From an uncultured Maribacter sp. (GTDB lineage: Bacteria; Bacteroidota; Bacteroidia; Flavobacteriales; Flavobacteriaceae): a stretch of DNA of 64,000 nt. Made by a program: the position numbers and the translations under genes. The notes below the pieces were generated by a model that was not told the origin of the DNA, made no database searches, and was given only the letters and a program-made list of their open reading frames with translations. Position 1 is the stretch's first letter. The number at the start of each line of letters is the position of its first letter. The stretch lies in contig NZ_CANMTX010000004.1 in NCBI RefSeq assembly GCF_947500985.1, positions 434,001 through 498,000 on the forward strand. Reading direction: 5' to 3'. This document shows positions 38,170 to 45,689 of the stretch, in pieces.

Positions 38170-38218
38170 AAACAAAAAGAGCACCAAACTTCAGCGTAAT
38201 GCCAAAGTTTAAATGCCC
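38170..38218 (-). terminator. terminator of the kdgK-pfk-eda operon
   Basis: On the minus strand GGGCA and TGCTC, then AAACTT and AAGTTT, make a long hairpin, followed by a T-rich tract (TTTTTGTTTTTAA). It lies about 86 bases after the aldolase stop. Confidence 0.7.
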
Positions 38219-38303
38219 TTTTCCAACTAACAACTTAAATATGCACTTTTAAAAGGTTACACTGTATGAGTGTTTAATTCATGTTGTGTGATACCTCTAT
38301 ACT

Positions 38304-38972
38304 TTATGAACGCAATTTTTTAATTGTAACCAAGGTATTTTTTACCAAAGCTTCTAATCCTGCGTAATCTTTATTTGCTAAAATATCTTTACTAATTAAT
38401 TTTGATCCCATACCAACACAAGTAACACCTGCATCGAACCAACCTTTTAGGTTTGCTTCATCGGTACTAACACCGCCAGTTGGCATAATGTTTGTCCAAG
38501 GTTGAGGTCCTTTAATACCTTTTACGAATCCTGGTCCGTAAAGGTCACCAGGGAATAATTTTACAATCTCACAGCCCATTTCTTCAGCTTTGTTGATTTC
38601 GGTTAATGAACCACAACCAGGAGACCATAATACTTTTCTACGGTTACAAACAATGGCAATATCTTCTCTTAATGAAGGTGTTACAATGAAATTTGCACCA
38701 ATAGACATATAGTATGAAGCGGCACCTGCATCTGTAATAGATCCTACACCCATAATCATACCCGGTAAATTTTTGATAGCGTATTTATTCAATTCGGAAA
38801 ATACTTCGAAAGCGAAATCGCCACGAGCGGTAAATTCCATTAAACGTGCACCACCATCGTAACAAGCTTGTAAAACCTTTTTACCTAATTCTACGTCTGG
38901 ATGATAAAATAAAGGAACCATACCAGTTTCCTTCATTACGTTTGCTACTTCTATTCTTGAATATTGTGCCAT
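38304..38972 (-). CDS. eda: KDPG aldolase (2-keto-3-deoxy-6-phosphogluconate aldolase)
   Basis: Splits KDPG into pyruvate and glyceraldehyde 3-phosphate, the last step of alginate-monomer breakdown. The 222-residue barrel has VPLFYHPDVELGKKVLQACY, the Glu region in RLMEFTARGDFAFEVFSEL, the Schiff-base Lys in EIVKLFPGDLYGPG, and the phosphate site in IMPTGGVSTDEANLK. It is the third gene after kdgK and the phosphofructokinase, with an 8-base gap from the latter. In this context it likely serves DEH/KDG catabolism, not glucuronate or gluconate alone. Confidence 0.93.
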   Translation of the reverse strand: MAQYSRIEVANVMKETGMVPLFYHPDVELGKKVLQACYDGGARLMEFTARGDFAFEVFSELNKYAIKNLPGMIMGVGSITDAGAASYYMSIGANFIVTPSLREDIAIVCNRRKVLWSPGCGSLTEINKAEEMGCEIVKLFPGDLYGPGFVKGIKGPQPWTNIMPTGGVSTDEANLKGWFDAGVTCVGMGSKLISKDILANKDYAGLEALVKNTLVTIKKLRS

Positions 38973-38980
38973 TTGTTTTT

Positions 38981-40201
38981 TTATTTCTCAGTTAAAATTT
39001 TGTTGAAATCGTAGTCCGATGGATTGTCTACATATTTTTTTGCATTCTCATAATCGTCTTCACCTACGTGGAATAAGTTTTGAAAGCATAATTCTGCCAA
39101 TTCTGAATTGATATCTACCAAACGAGGAGCAATTTTACCGTTCTCATCTTGAATTTCAGATAAAAATAGCGGTGTAATTTCACCTCTAGAATTTGCTGTA
39201 ACCATACAGCCACTTTTACCTTCGTCAAATAATTTTTTTACACCAAGACCTAGAACCGTACATAATGTAAGATCGAATCCAATAGGTCTACAACAGCGTA
39301 ATTCGTAGCCTAGTTCAACAGGTCTACTTTTAATATCAATACCTAATTCCTTTAATTTTTTTTGAACGAGCATATTAAAAATATGCGCTTTACTAACATT
39401 GCCCAATTCTGGGTGTCCATGATCATCATAGGTAAATTTAATGTCACACTTATTTAATTCAGAGTCTGGCATGTTATGAAATACACCTTCACTAATTAGT
39501 GCTACACCGTAATTAATATTTTCAATTTTACGTTTGATCATTGAAGAAATGACCATTCTAACCACTTTGTCAAAAGTGATAGAAGTGCGGTCAAACATTT
39601 CTGGTATAATCATCATAGGGTAGTGGCAGCTAGCCGCAATACCGAATGCTAAATGCCCTGCAGAACGACCCATGGTAGACATTACAAACCAGTTTTGACT
39701 GGTGCGAGCGTCTTCATAGGTAGTATTCCCAATACGTACACCTTCATCTTTTGCAGAATGGAAACCGAATGTTGGGTTTCTATCTGGTAACGGCAAATCG
39801 TTATCAATGGTTTTAGGTACGTGAATGTTGGCAATTGAAATACCTTCTTTCTTCAATAAACCTGTAATTCTGTTGGCAGTAGAAGCAGTGTCGTCACCAC
39901 CAATACTTACCAACAGTTTTACATTATTATCAATAAACAGGCTAGTGTTTAGTTTTTCGTTTTTAGGTTTAAAACGGCTCATTATTAATGTGGAGCCACC
40001 TCTACTAAAAATCCTGTCGGCATGGAAAAAATCGAATTCCTTGATTTGAGGATTTTCATCAAAAATTCCTTTAAATCCTTCATGTAGACCTAGAACGCGA
40101 TAATTATCTTTTAGGAAAGCCTTTGCCACGGTACTGATCACGGTATTTATACCAGGTGCAGGTCCGCCACCACAAAGAATTAAAACAGATTTTTTCGACA
40201 T
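38981..40201 (-). CDS. phosphofructokinase of the PPi-dependent type
   Basis: Phosphorylates fructose 6-phosphate, or reverses that step. The 406-residue protein has GGGPAPGINTVI at residues 11-22. It carries the two residues usually taken as marks of pyrophosphate dependence: GGDDT at 101-105 (Asp, where ATP enzymes have Gly) and PKTIDND at 129-135 (Lys). The conserved MSTMGRSAGHLA is also present. It lies between kdgK and eda in an alginate operon. A reversible PPi enzyme would return triose phosphate from the aldolase to hexose phosphate when the cell lives on uronates (inference). ATP use cannot be excluded without assay. Confidence 0.88.
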   Translation of the reverse strand: MSKKSVLILCGGGPAPGINTVISTVAKAFLKDNYRVLGLHEGFKGIFDENPQIKEFDFFHADRIFSRGGSTLIMSRFKPKNEKLNTSLFIDNNVKLLVSIGGDDTASTANRITGLLKKEGISIANIHVPKTIDNDLPLPDRNPTFGFHSAKDEGVRIGNTTYEDARTSQNWFVMSTMGRSAGHLAFGIAASCHYPMMIIPEMFDRTSITFDKVVRMVISSMIKRKIENINYGVALISEGVFHNMPDSELNKCDIKFTYDDHGHPELGNVSKAHIFNMLVQKKLKELGIDIKSRPVELGYELRCCRPIGFDLTLCTVLGLGVKKLFDEGKSGCMVTANSRGEITPLFLSEIQDENGKIAPRLVDINSELAELCFQNLFHVGEDDYENAKKYVDNPSDYDFNKILTEK

Positions 40202-40236
40202 TTTTGGTTTTTAGAAGGTCTAAAACAATTTTTTAA

Positions 40237-41283
40237 TTATCTAGCAACTCTACCAGAAGCATCACCACCCATTAGTTTCTCTACTTCAGAAACTGTTACA
40301 AGGTTGGCATCACCTTTAATTGTGTGCTTTAAACATGATGCAGCTACTGCAAAGTCAAGTGCATTCTGATCATCTTCTGGGTATTTTAATAATCCGTAGA
40401 TCAAACCGCCCATGAAAGAATCTCCACCACCAACACGGTCAACTATATCTGTAATTTGGTATTGACGAGTTTCGTACATTTTAGTACCATCCCAAAGTAC
40501 ACCTGCCCATGTATTGTGAGATGCAGAAATAGAACCTCTTAAGGTTGTAATTACCTTTTTAGCTTTTGGGAATTTTTTCATCATTTGCTTACATACAGAT
40601 AAGAAAGCTTCTGCTTTAACATCGGCACCATCTTTATGAACATCAAGTCCTTCTGGGTGAATCCCAAAATGCTTTTCAGCATCTTCTTCGTTACCTAAAA
40701 TTACATCACAGTATTCAGTTAAACCAGACATAATTTTTTCTCTATGAGCATCATCACAGAATGTCCAAAGTTTAGCTCTATAATTTAAATCGGTAGAAAT
40801 AGTAATTCCTTTTGCACTAGCAGCTTTTACAGCTTCTAAACAAACATCTGCAGCTCCTTGAGAAATAGCTGGTGTAATACCCGTCCAATGAAACCATTCT
40901 ACACCTTCAAAAACAGCATCCCAATCGATCATGCCAGATTCTATTTCAGCAATAGCCGAATGTGCTCTATCATATACTACTTTACTACCTCTAGATACTG
41001 CACCAGTTTCTAAGAAATAGATACCTAAACGATCACCACCGTAAACAATTTTATCTACACCAACACCTCTTTTACGCATTTCCATCATAGCGCATTCACC
41101 AATATCATTCTTTGGTAAACGTGTTACGAAATCTACAGGAACGCCATAATTAGCTAAAGAAACAGCTACGTTAGATTCACCACCACCGTAAATAGCATCA
41201 AATCTATTTGCTTGTGAAAATCTCAAAAATCCTTCCGGTGCTAAGCGAAGCATTATCTCGCCGAATGTTACTACTTTTTTCAT
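40237..41283 (-). CDS. kdgK: 2-keto-3-deoxygluconate kinase
   Basis: Phosphorylates KDG to KDPG with ATP. The 348-residue PfkB-family sugar kinase starts KKVVTFGEIMLRLAPEG and has GGGESNVAVSLANYGV near residue 33. It has the substrate-pocket region VDFVTRLPKNDIG and the catalytic Asp in DIVDRVGGGDSFMGGLIYGL near residue 300. It is the first gene of the leftward operon kdgK-phosphofructokinase-eda and is divergent from lacI, with two operators in the gap. Context in an alginate locus makes KDG the expected substrate. Confidence 0.92.
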   Translation of the reverse strand: MKKVVTFGEIMLRLAPEGFLRFSQANRFDAIYGGGESNVAVSLANYGVPVDFVTRLPKNDIGECAMMEMRKRGVGVDKIVYGGDRLGIYFLETGAVSRGSKVVYDRAHSAIAEIESGMIDWDAVFEGVEWFHWTGITPAISQGAADVCLEAVKAASAKGITISTDLNYRAKLWTFCDDAHREKIMSGLTEYCDVILGNEEDAEKHFGIHPEGLDVHKDGADVKAEAFLSVCKQMMKKFPKAKKVITTLRGSISASHNTWAGVLWDGTKMYETRQYQITDIVDRVGGGDSFMGGLIYGLLKYPEDDQNALDFAVAASCLKHTIKGDANLVTVSEVEKLMGGDASGRVAR

Positions 41284-41319
41284 GTGAATATTAAGTTTAA
41301 TATATACTGATTTATCGTT

Positions 41320-41337
41320 TGTTTAATCGATTAACCA
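41320..41337. promoter_or_regulatory. LacI operator proximal to kdgK
   Basis: TGTTTAATCGATTAACCA contains the 12-bp palindrome TTAATCGATTAA with CG at its centre, the typical LacI-family layout. It lies 37 bases upstream of the kdgK start. It is the exact reverse complement of the site at 41399-41416. Confidence 0.82.
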
Positions 41338-41369
41338 TTTTAGGTAAAAAATAACCAAAACAGACATTT

Positions 41370-41400
41370 TTTGTTAAAGATAATTAAAGTCTTACTTTTG
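41370..41400 (+). promoter_or_regulatory. promoter of the lacI gene
   Basis: TTTG (41370-41373), a 19-base spacer and TACTTTTG (41393-41400) match the Bacteroidetes promoter consensus exactly. The last two bases of the -7 box belong to the operator at 41399-41416, so a bound repressor would block its own promoter. Confidence 0.75.
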
Positions 41401-41416
41401 GTTAATCGATTAAACA
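41399..41416. promoter_or_regulatory. LacI operator proximal to lacI
   Basis: TGGTTAATCGATTAAACA, the mirror copy of the kdgK-side site, is centred 79 bp from it (about 7.5 helical turns). It covers the predicted transcription start of lacI. Confidence 0.82.
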
Positions 41417-41432
41417 AATATATACAAAGTAA

Positions 41433-42449
41433 TTGAATAAAAAAAGAACAACTTTAAAAGACATTGCAAATGTTTTAGGTATTTCAACTGCAGCTGTTTC
41501 CAAAGCTTTAAATGATGATGCGCGTATAAGCGTTAAAACTAAAAAAGCCGTAAAGCAAGTTGCTAAAGAGTTGAACTATCAACCTAATCATTTGGCAAGT
41601 GCACTTAGAAAAGGAAAAAGCAAATTGGTAGGCGTTATAGTGCCTAGAACTAATAGTCATTTCTTCTCTTCGGTGGTAGAGAGTATGGAGGGCGTTCTTA
41701 ATAAAGCCGGTTATAATATTATAATAACACAGTCTAACGAATCATTTGAAAAGGAGTGTAACAATATAGATACACTTTTATATTTACAGGTAGATGGTAT
41801 CATTGCTTCGATGGCGAATGAAACGGTTGATCTATCGTATTATGAAAAAATAAAATCTAACGGAATTCCTTTAATTCTATTTGATAGGGGAGAGAATGAT
41901 TTGAACGTAGATTATGTAGGTATTAATGATTACGATAGTAGTCATATGATTATAGAGCATTTAGTAGCTCAAGGTTGTAAACGTATTGCCCATATAGGCG
42001 GATACCGTAGAACCCGAATATTTAATAACAGAATACGTGGTTATATAGATGCGATAAAAAAACACGATTTACCTCATGATGATGAGTTATTAATTGAAAG
42101 CAGCTTGACATTGGAAGATGGCAGACAACAAATTGAAAACTTATTGGCTTTAAAAAATAGACCAGATGCAGTTTATGTCGCAAGTGATTATGCAGCATTA
42201 GGCGCGTTACAAGTTTTAAAGGAAAAAAATATTAAAGTGCCAGAAGAGATAAAATTGGTAGGATTTGGAAATGAACCGTTTACTTCTTTGGTTACACCTT
42301 CTATCACCAGTATTAGTCAGCATAGTGTAAAAATAGGAAAACTAGCGGCAGATACCTTTTTAAGTTATGTCGATAAAGATGTAGTGAAACAATCTTTGAA
42401 TAAAATTATATTAGATTCAGAATTGATCATACGTGATTCGTCTAAATAG
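41433..42449 (+). CDS. LacI-family transcriptional regulator of uronate catabolism
   Basis: A 338-residue regulator. The N-terminal helix-turn-helix and hinge are TTLKDIANVLGISTAAVSKA and NYQPNHLASALRKGKSKLVG. The rest is a periplasmic-binding-protein-like sensor (GVIVPRTNSHFFSSVVESME, LFDRGENDLNVDYVGIND, VGFGNEPFTSLVTPSITSIS). The start is TTG 41433, which gives the family-typical N-terminus; no ATG lies near. It faces the kdgK operon with two matching operators between. Its ligand is probably KDG or KDPG or a related uronate (inference). Confidence 0.9.
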   Translation: MNKKRTTLKDIANVLGISTAAVSKALNDDARISVKTKKAVKQVAKELNYQPNHLASALRKGKSKLVGVIVPRTNSHFFSSVVESMEGVLNKAGYNIIITQSNESFEKECNNIDTLLYLQVDGIIASMANETVDLSYYEKIKSNGIPLILFDRGENDLNVDYVGINDYDSSHMIIEHLVAQGCKRIAHIGGYRRTRIFNNRIRGYIDAIKKHDLPHDDELLIESSLTLEDGRQQIENLLALKNRPDAVYVASDYAALGALQVLKEKNIKVPEEIKLVGFGNEPFTSLVTPSITSISQHSVKIGKLAADTFLSYVDKDVVKQSLNKIILDSELIIRDSSK

Positions 42450-42486
42450 AAAAAGCGTTATTGTAAGATTATAATAACGCCTTTTA
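42450..42486. terminator. bidirectional terminator between lacI and the SDR gene
   Basis: GCGTTATT (42455-42462) and AATAACGC (42473-42480) form an 8-bp stem. It is flanked by an A run on the left and a T run on the right, so it can serve both convergent genes. Confidence 0.85.
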
Positions 42487-42503
42487 TAAATAATTTCTAC
42501 TTA

Positions 42504-43265
42504 CTAGATACCTAAAGCTTGTCCACCACCAATTTGGATAGTTTCAGCAGTAATGAAAGCTGCATCTTTACCTGCAAGGAAAGAAACAACACCAGCAACA
42601 TCGCCAGGTTGACCTAATCTACCTAACATAATGTTATTTGCCCAAGAAGCAAAAACTTCTGGTTTAGTAGCTTTGATCTGTGCGTGGAAAGGAGTGTCGA
42701 TAGTACCAGGAGATACTGCATTTACTCTAATACCATATTCAGCAAGATCTTTTGCCAAAGCTCTAGTTATTGCATTAACACCTGCTTTTGAAGTACCGTA
42801 GATACCTGCGCCTGGTCCACCTGCTGTCCAAGCTGCGTTAGATGTATAGTTGATGATTGATGGGTGCTCACCTTTTTTAAGGTAAGGGATAGCAGCTCTT
42901 GATGCAAAGAAGGTAGAATCAAGGTTCAATGCCATTACAGATCTGTAAAATTCAGTAGTCATTTCTTCGAAACGAGATCTACCACCTAATCCACCTGCAT
43001 TGTTTACAAGGGTATCAATTTTACCGTATTTATCACCAATAGCTTTGATGTTTTTAGTTACCGCTTCTTCATTGGTAACATCAAACCCTAAGTACTCAGC
43101 AGTAATACCTTCTGCAGTAAGTTCTTTGATTCTTTGTGCACCAGCTGCGTCATCTATACCATTTAAGATAACGGTGAACCCATCTTGTCCTAATCTTTTA
43201 GCAACTTCAAATCCGATTCCTCCAGTTGCTCCTGTAATTACTGCTACTTTTCCTTCTGTACTCAT
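42504..43265 (-). CDS. short-chain dehydrogenase, probable DEH reductase
   Basis: A 253-residue SDR with the cofactor motif TGATGGIG, NNAGG near residue 88, Ser in INYTSNAAW and the catalytic YGTSKAGVNA, ending in ITAETIQIGGGQALGI. In alginate pathways an SDR of this size reduces 4-deoxy-L-erythro-5-hexoseulose uronate (DEH) to KDG, and its place after gntR and the MFS gene supports that role. Cofactor choice is not evident: the segment after beta-2 reads LNGIDDAAG, without an Arg that would favour NADPH. Confidence 0.88.
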   Translation of the reverse strand: MSTEGKVAVITGATGGIGFEVAKRLGQDGFTVILNGIDDAAGAQRIKELTAEGITAEYLGFDVTNEEAVTKNIKAIGDKYGKIDTLVNNAGGLGGRSRFEEMTTEFYRSVMALNLDSTFFASRAAIPYLKKGEHPSIINYTSNAAWTAGGPGAGIYGTSKAGVNAITRALAKDLAEYGIRVNAVSPGTIDTPFHAQIKATKPEVFASWANNIMLGRLGQPGDVAGVVSFLAGKDAAFITAETIQIGGGQALGI

Positions 43266-43305
43266 GATATAATTTATTTTAATCTATTCTTAATTCAGTT
43301 TAATA

Positions 43306-44595
43306 TTACTTTTTAATATTTGGAATATATTTTTTCACGGGTTCCACTTTTTTGATTAAAACCAAAATTGCGAGAACACCTAAAACTACTGCTATACAAA
43401 TAGCGATAAATGCTGGGGTATATGAGTTGGTTGTAATCTTACCTACAAACCAGTTCATAATCATTGGTGATACAGCGGCTACCGTTCCTGCCATACCCGC
43501 TAGAGTACCTACAGATGGTCCGCTAAACATATCACTAGATAGTGTTTGAATGTTTCCAATTGCGAATTGGAAGCCAAATAAGGCTAGACCTGCAAGGTAT
43601 ATGAAAGTCATAAAGTTATCTTGCTTTACCAGTATAATGATGCCTACAAAGCCCATAAGAATTAGAATGGCACCAAAGACAATGGTCGCTTTTCTGGAAA
43701 TATCTACAGAATACTTTTTCATTAATTCGCCGCATACCATACCGCCTGCAATACTACCGACTGCTGCCATTAGGTAGGTAATCCACATTGTATTGGCAAT
43801 CTGTTCAATGCTTAAGCCGAATTTATTATTAAGGTAAATTGGCATCCATGCAGCGAAGAACCACCAAATTGGCTCTATGAAAAATCTACATAGTAAAATA
43901 CCCCATGACTCTTTGTAGCTAAGAATTGCACCAACACTAAGGCTCTTTCTTTTAACGCCCGTATCTTCTTCCTCAATTCTATCAGTTAGAATTAGTTTTC
44001 TTTCCTCATCTGTAACCCAAGGGTGTTTCTCTGGGGTAGATTTATTTAAGAATAACCAAGGAATAACCCATAGCAAACCAACAGCACCCAAAATAATGTA
44101 TGTAGTTTTCCAGCCAAATTGGGCGTATAGGAATACGATGATGAAAGGAGCAATAACATTACCAATAGAAGCGCCAGCATTAAATATACCTTGGGCAATG
44201 GCTCTTTCTTTTACAGGAAACCATTCTCCATTACTTTTTACGGCACCAGGCCAGTTACCTGCTTCACCTAAACCAAGTGCACCTCTAAATATGGATAGAG
44301 AAACGATACCACCTGCAAAGGCATGTAATACCGAGGCGACAGACCAAATAATAATAGAAACGGTAAAACCAAGTCTTGTTCCTATTTGGTCATATAATTT
44401 TCCAGAAGCAAATTTACCAATAGCATAAGCTGCTAGAAAAATATTGAACATAAATGCATAATCTGCTTTGTCCATGCCTAGGTCTTTACCCATCTCTGGC
44501 CAAAGTAAAGCAAATGCAGTTCTATCAATATAATTGATAACAGTCGCTATAAAAATAAGCACAATTATCCACCATCTTAGTCCTTTAATTTTCAT
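43306..44595 (-). CDS. MFS transporter, hexuronate (ExuT-like) type
   Basis: A 429-residue inner-membrane protein with 12 predicted helices. The start KGLRWWIIVLIFIATVINYI with DRTAFALLWPEM, and later RGALGLGEAGNWPGAVKSNG, match the anion:cation symporter group that includes ExuT. It likely imports unsaturated uronates or DEH into the cytoplasm. It lies 40 bases upstream of the SDR gene and 119 bases downstream of gntR, so the three may be one leftward unit. A TTGGTT-rich stretch at 44681-44692 resembles half of the GntR site. Confidence 0.9.
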   Translation of the reverse strand: MKIKGLRWWIIVLIFIATVINYIDRTAFALLWPEMGKDLGMDKADYAFMFNIFLAAYAIGKFASGKLYDQIGTRLGFTVSIIIWSVASVLHAFAGGIVSLSIFRGALGLGEAGNWPGAVKSNGEWFPVKERAIAQGIFNAGASIGNVIAPFIIVFLYAQFGWKTTYIILGAVGLLWVIPWLFLNKSTPEKHPWVTDEERKLILTDRIEEEDTGVKRKSLSVGAILSYKESWGILLCRFFIEPIWWFFAAWMPIYLNNKFGLSIEQIANTMWITYLMAAVGSIAGGMVCGELMKKYSVDISRKATIVFGAILILMGFVGIIILVKQDNFMTFIYLAGLALFGFQFAIGNIQTLSSDMFSGPSVGTLAGMAGTVAAVSPMIMNWFVGKITTNSYTPAFIAICIAVVLGVLAILVLIKKVEPVKKYIPNIKK

Positions 44596-44714
44596 AATTC
44601 AGTGCTTTTTTGGTTTAGTTTGTTGTTGAAAATAAGTAGTATTGAGTTATTTTAATAATCTATAAAACTTCTTATTTTCATTGGTTGGTTAATAGAGATT
44701 CTATCGTTTGTCTC

Positions 44715-45416
44715 TTATAAGTTGTAACAATATTTATACAGTTCAACAAAATGATCTTTCATCATTTGTTTTGCTTTCTGTGTATTTTGTTCTTTAATAG
44801 CTTCAAAAATATCTTGATGCTCTTTTAATCTTCTTTTACTCTGGTTTTTATCGCAGACGTGGTATTTCTCAAAATTGTTGATGATCTCTGGTGTGATTAT
44901 CAACATCATTCTATTAATAGTACTATTGCCGCATGCCTGAGCAATTGCTAAATGAAAAAGTAAATCTTCTTGAACAGCGTCTTCATTGTTCAATACTTTT
45001 TCTTTGAAAGCCTCTAATGCCGATTCCATTGATTTTAAATCTTCATCGGTTCTTCTTTTTGCCGCTAGTCTAACTGTTTTTAGTTCTAACAGAATTCTTG
45101 TTTCAACCAATGATTTAAAATCAGGGTCTTCCAAACCAAGAATATCATCCATCATACCGTTCATGGCTACTTGCCCAATATCGGCTACGAATGTGCCACT
45201 TTGTGGCTTAGATTTTAGAATACCATAGAATTCTAGTTTTTGAATTGCTTCACGAACATTACTTCTACTAACTTCAAATTTTTCAGAGAGCATACGCTCA
45301 GAGGGTAATTTGTCGCCTGGTTCAAGATTCTTGTTGTTTATTAAATCTCTAATATTGGCAATTATAACATTATGCAGTTCTTTGTGTTCATTTTTTGTAA
45401 GTATCTCTAGCTTCAT
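44715..45416 (-). CDS. GntR/FadR-family transcriptional regulator
   Basis: A 233-residue regulator. The winged helix is at residues 10-75 (NNKNLEPGDKLPSERMLSEK, FEVSRSNVREAIQKLEFYGI, LKSKPQSGTFVAD). The FCD ligand domain fills the rest, with the acid and His residues expected to bind a metal and an organic acid (LLFHLAIAQACGNSTINRMM, RLKEHQDIFEAI). Relatives respond to uronates or their breakdown products. Tandem TTGGTnnnCCAA sites lie in front of this gene, susC and the PL6-led operon, which identifies the likely regulon (inference). Confidence 0.9.
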   Translation of the reverse strand: MKLEILTKNEHKELHNVIIANIRDLINNKNLEPGDKLPSERMLSEKFEVSRSNVREAIQKLEFYGILKSKPQSGTFVADIGQVAMNGMMDDILGLEDPDFKSLVETRILLELKTVRLAAKRRTDEDLKSMESALEAFKEKVLNNEDAVQEDLLFHLAIAQACGNSTINRMMLIITPEIINNFEKYHVCDKNQSKRRLKEHQDIFEAIKEQNTQKAKQMMKDHFVELYKYCYNL

Positions 45417-45442
45417 AAATCACATATTATTACTGAAACAAA

Positions 45443-45494
45443 TTGGTTAACCAGATTGGTTTATCAAATTTATGAAAATAACTGTGTTATCAAA
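45443..45494 (-). promoter_or_regulatory. gntR promoter with two tandem GntR sites
   Basis: Two 12-mers, TTGGTTAACCAG (45443-45454) and TTGGTTTATCAA (45456-45467), are 13 bp apart. On the minus strand TTTG (45491-45494), 18 bases and TAAATTTG (45465-45472) make a consensus promoter. The -7 box shares its last three bases with the second operator, so binding should block gntR itself. Confidence 0.8.
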
Positions 45495-45542
45495 TTTTTA
45501 ATGAACTTAATATTGAGAACTTTACAGAAAATACTGATATGA

Positions 45543-45577
45543 AAGATTGCTGACCCGCTTAACAAGCCAGCAATCTT
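45543..45577. terminator. hairpin downstream of susD (possible terminator)
   Basis: AAGATTGCTG and CAGCAATCTT form a 10-bp stem, with an inner GCTT/AAGC stem. Read leftward there is only a short T stretch after it, so termination strength is uncertain. Confidence 0.55.
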
Positions 45578-45613
45578 AAAAAAAACTAACTCAAACAACT
45601 TTCTTTAAACAAT

Positions 45614-45682
45614 GCTTTAATTTTTACTATCGATAAATTCGATTAGCTAATTCATGAATTTTCAGATAGTAAAAATTAAAGC
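45614..45682. repeat. 18-bp perfect inverted repeat after susD
   Basis: GCTTTAATTTTTACTATC (45614-45631) and its exact complement (45665-45682) enclose 33 bases with a further AAATTC/GAATTT pair. It begins 8 bases past the susD stop. It may stabilise or end the susCD transcript. Confidence 0.8.
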
Positions 45683-45689
45683 TTATAAC

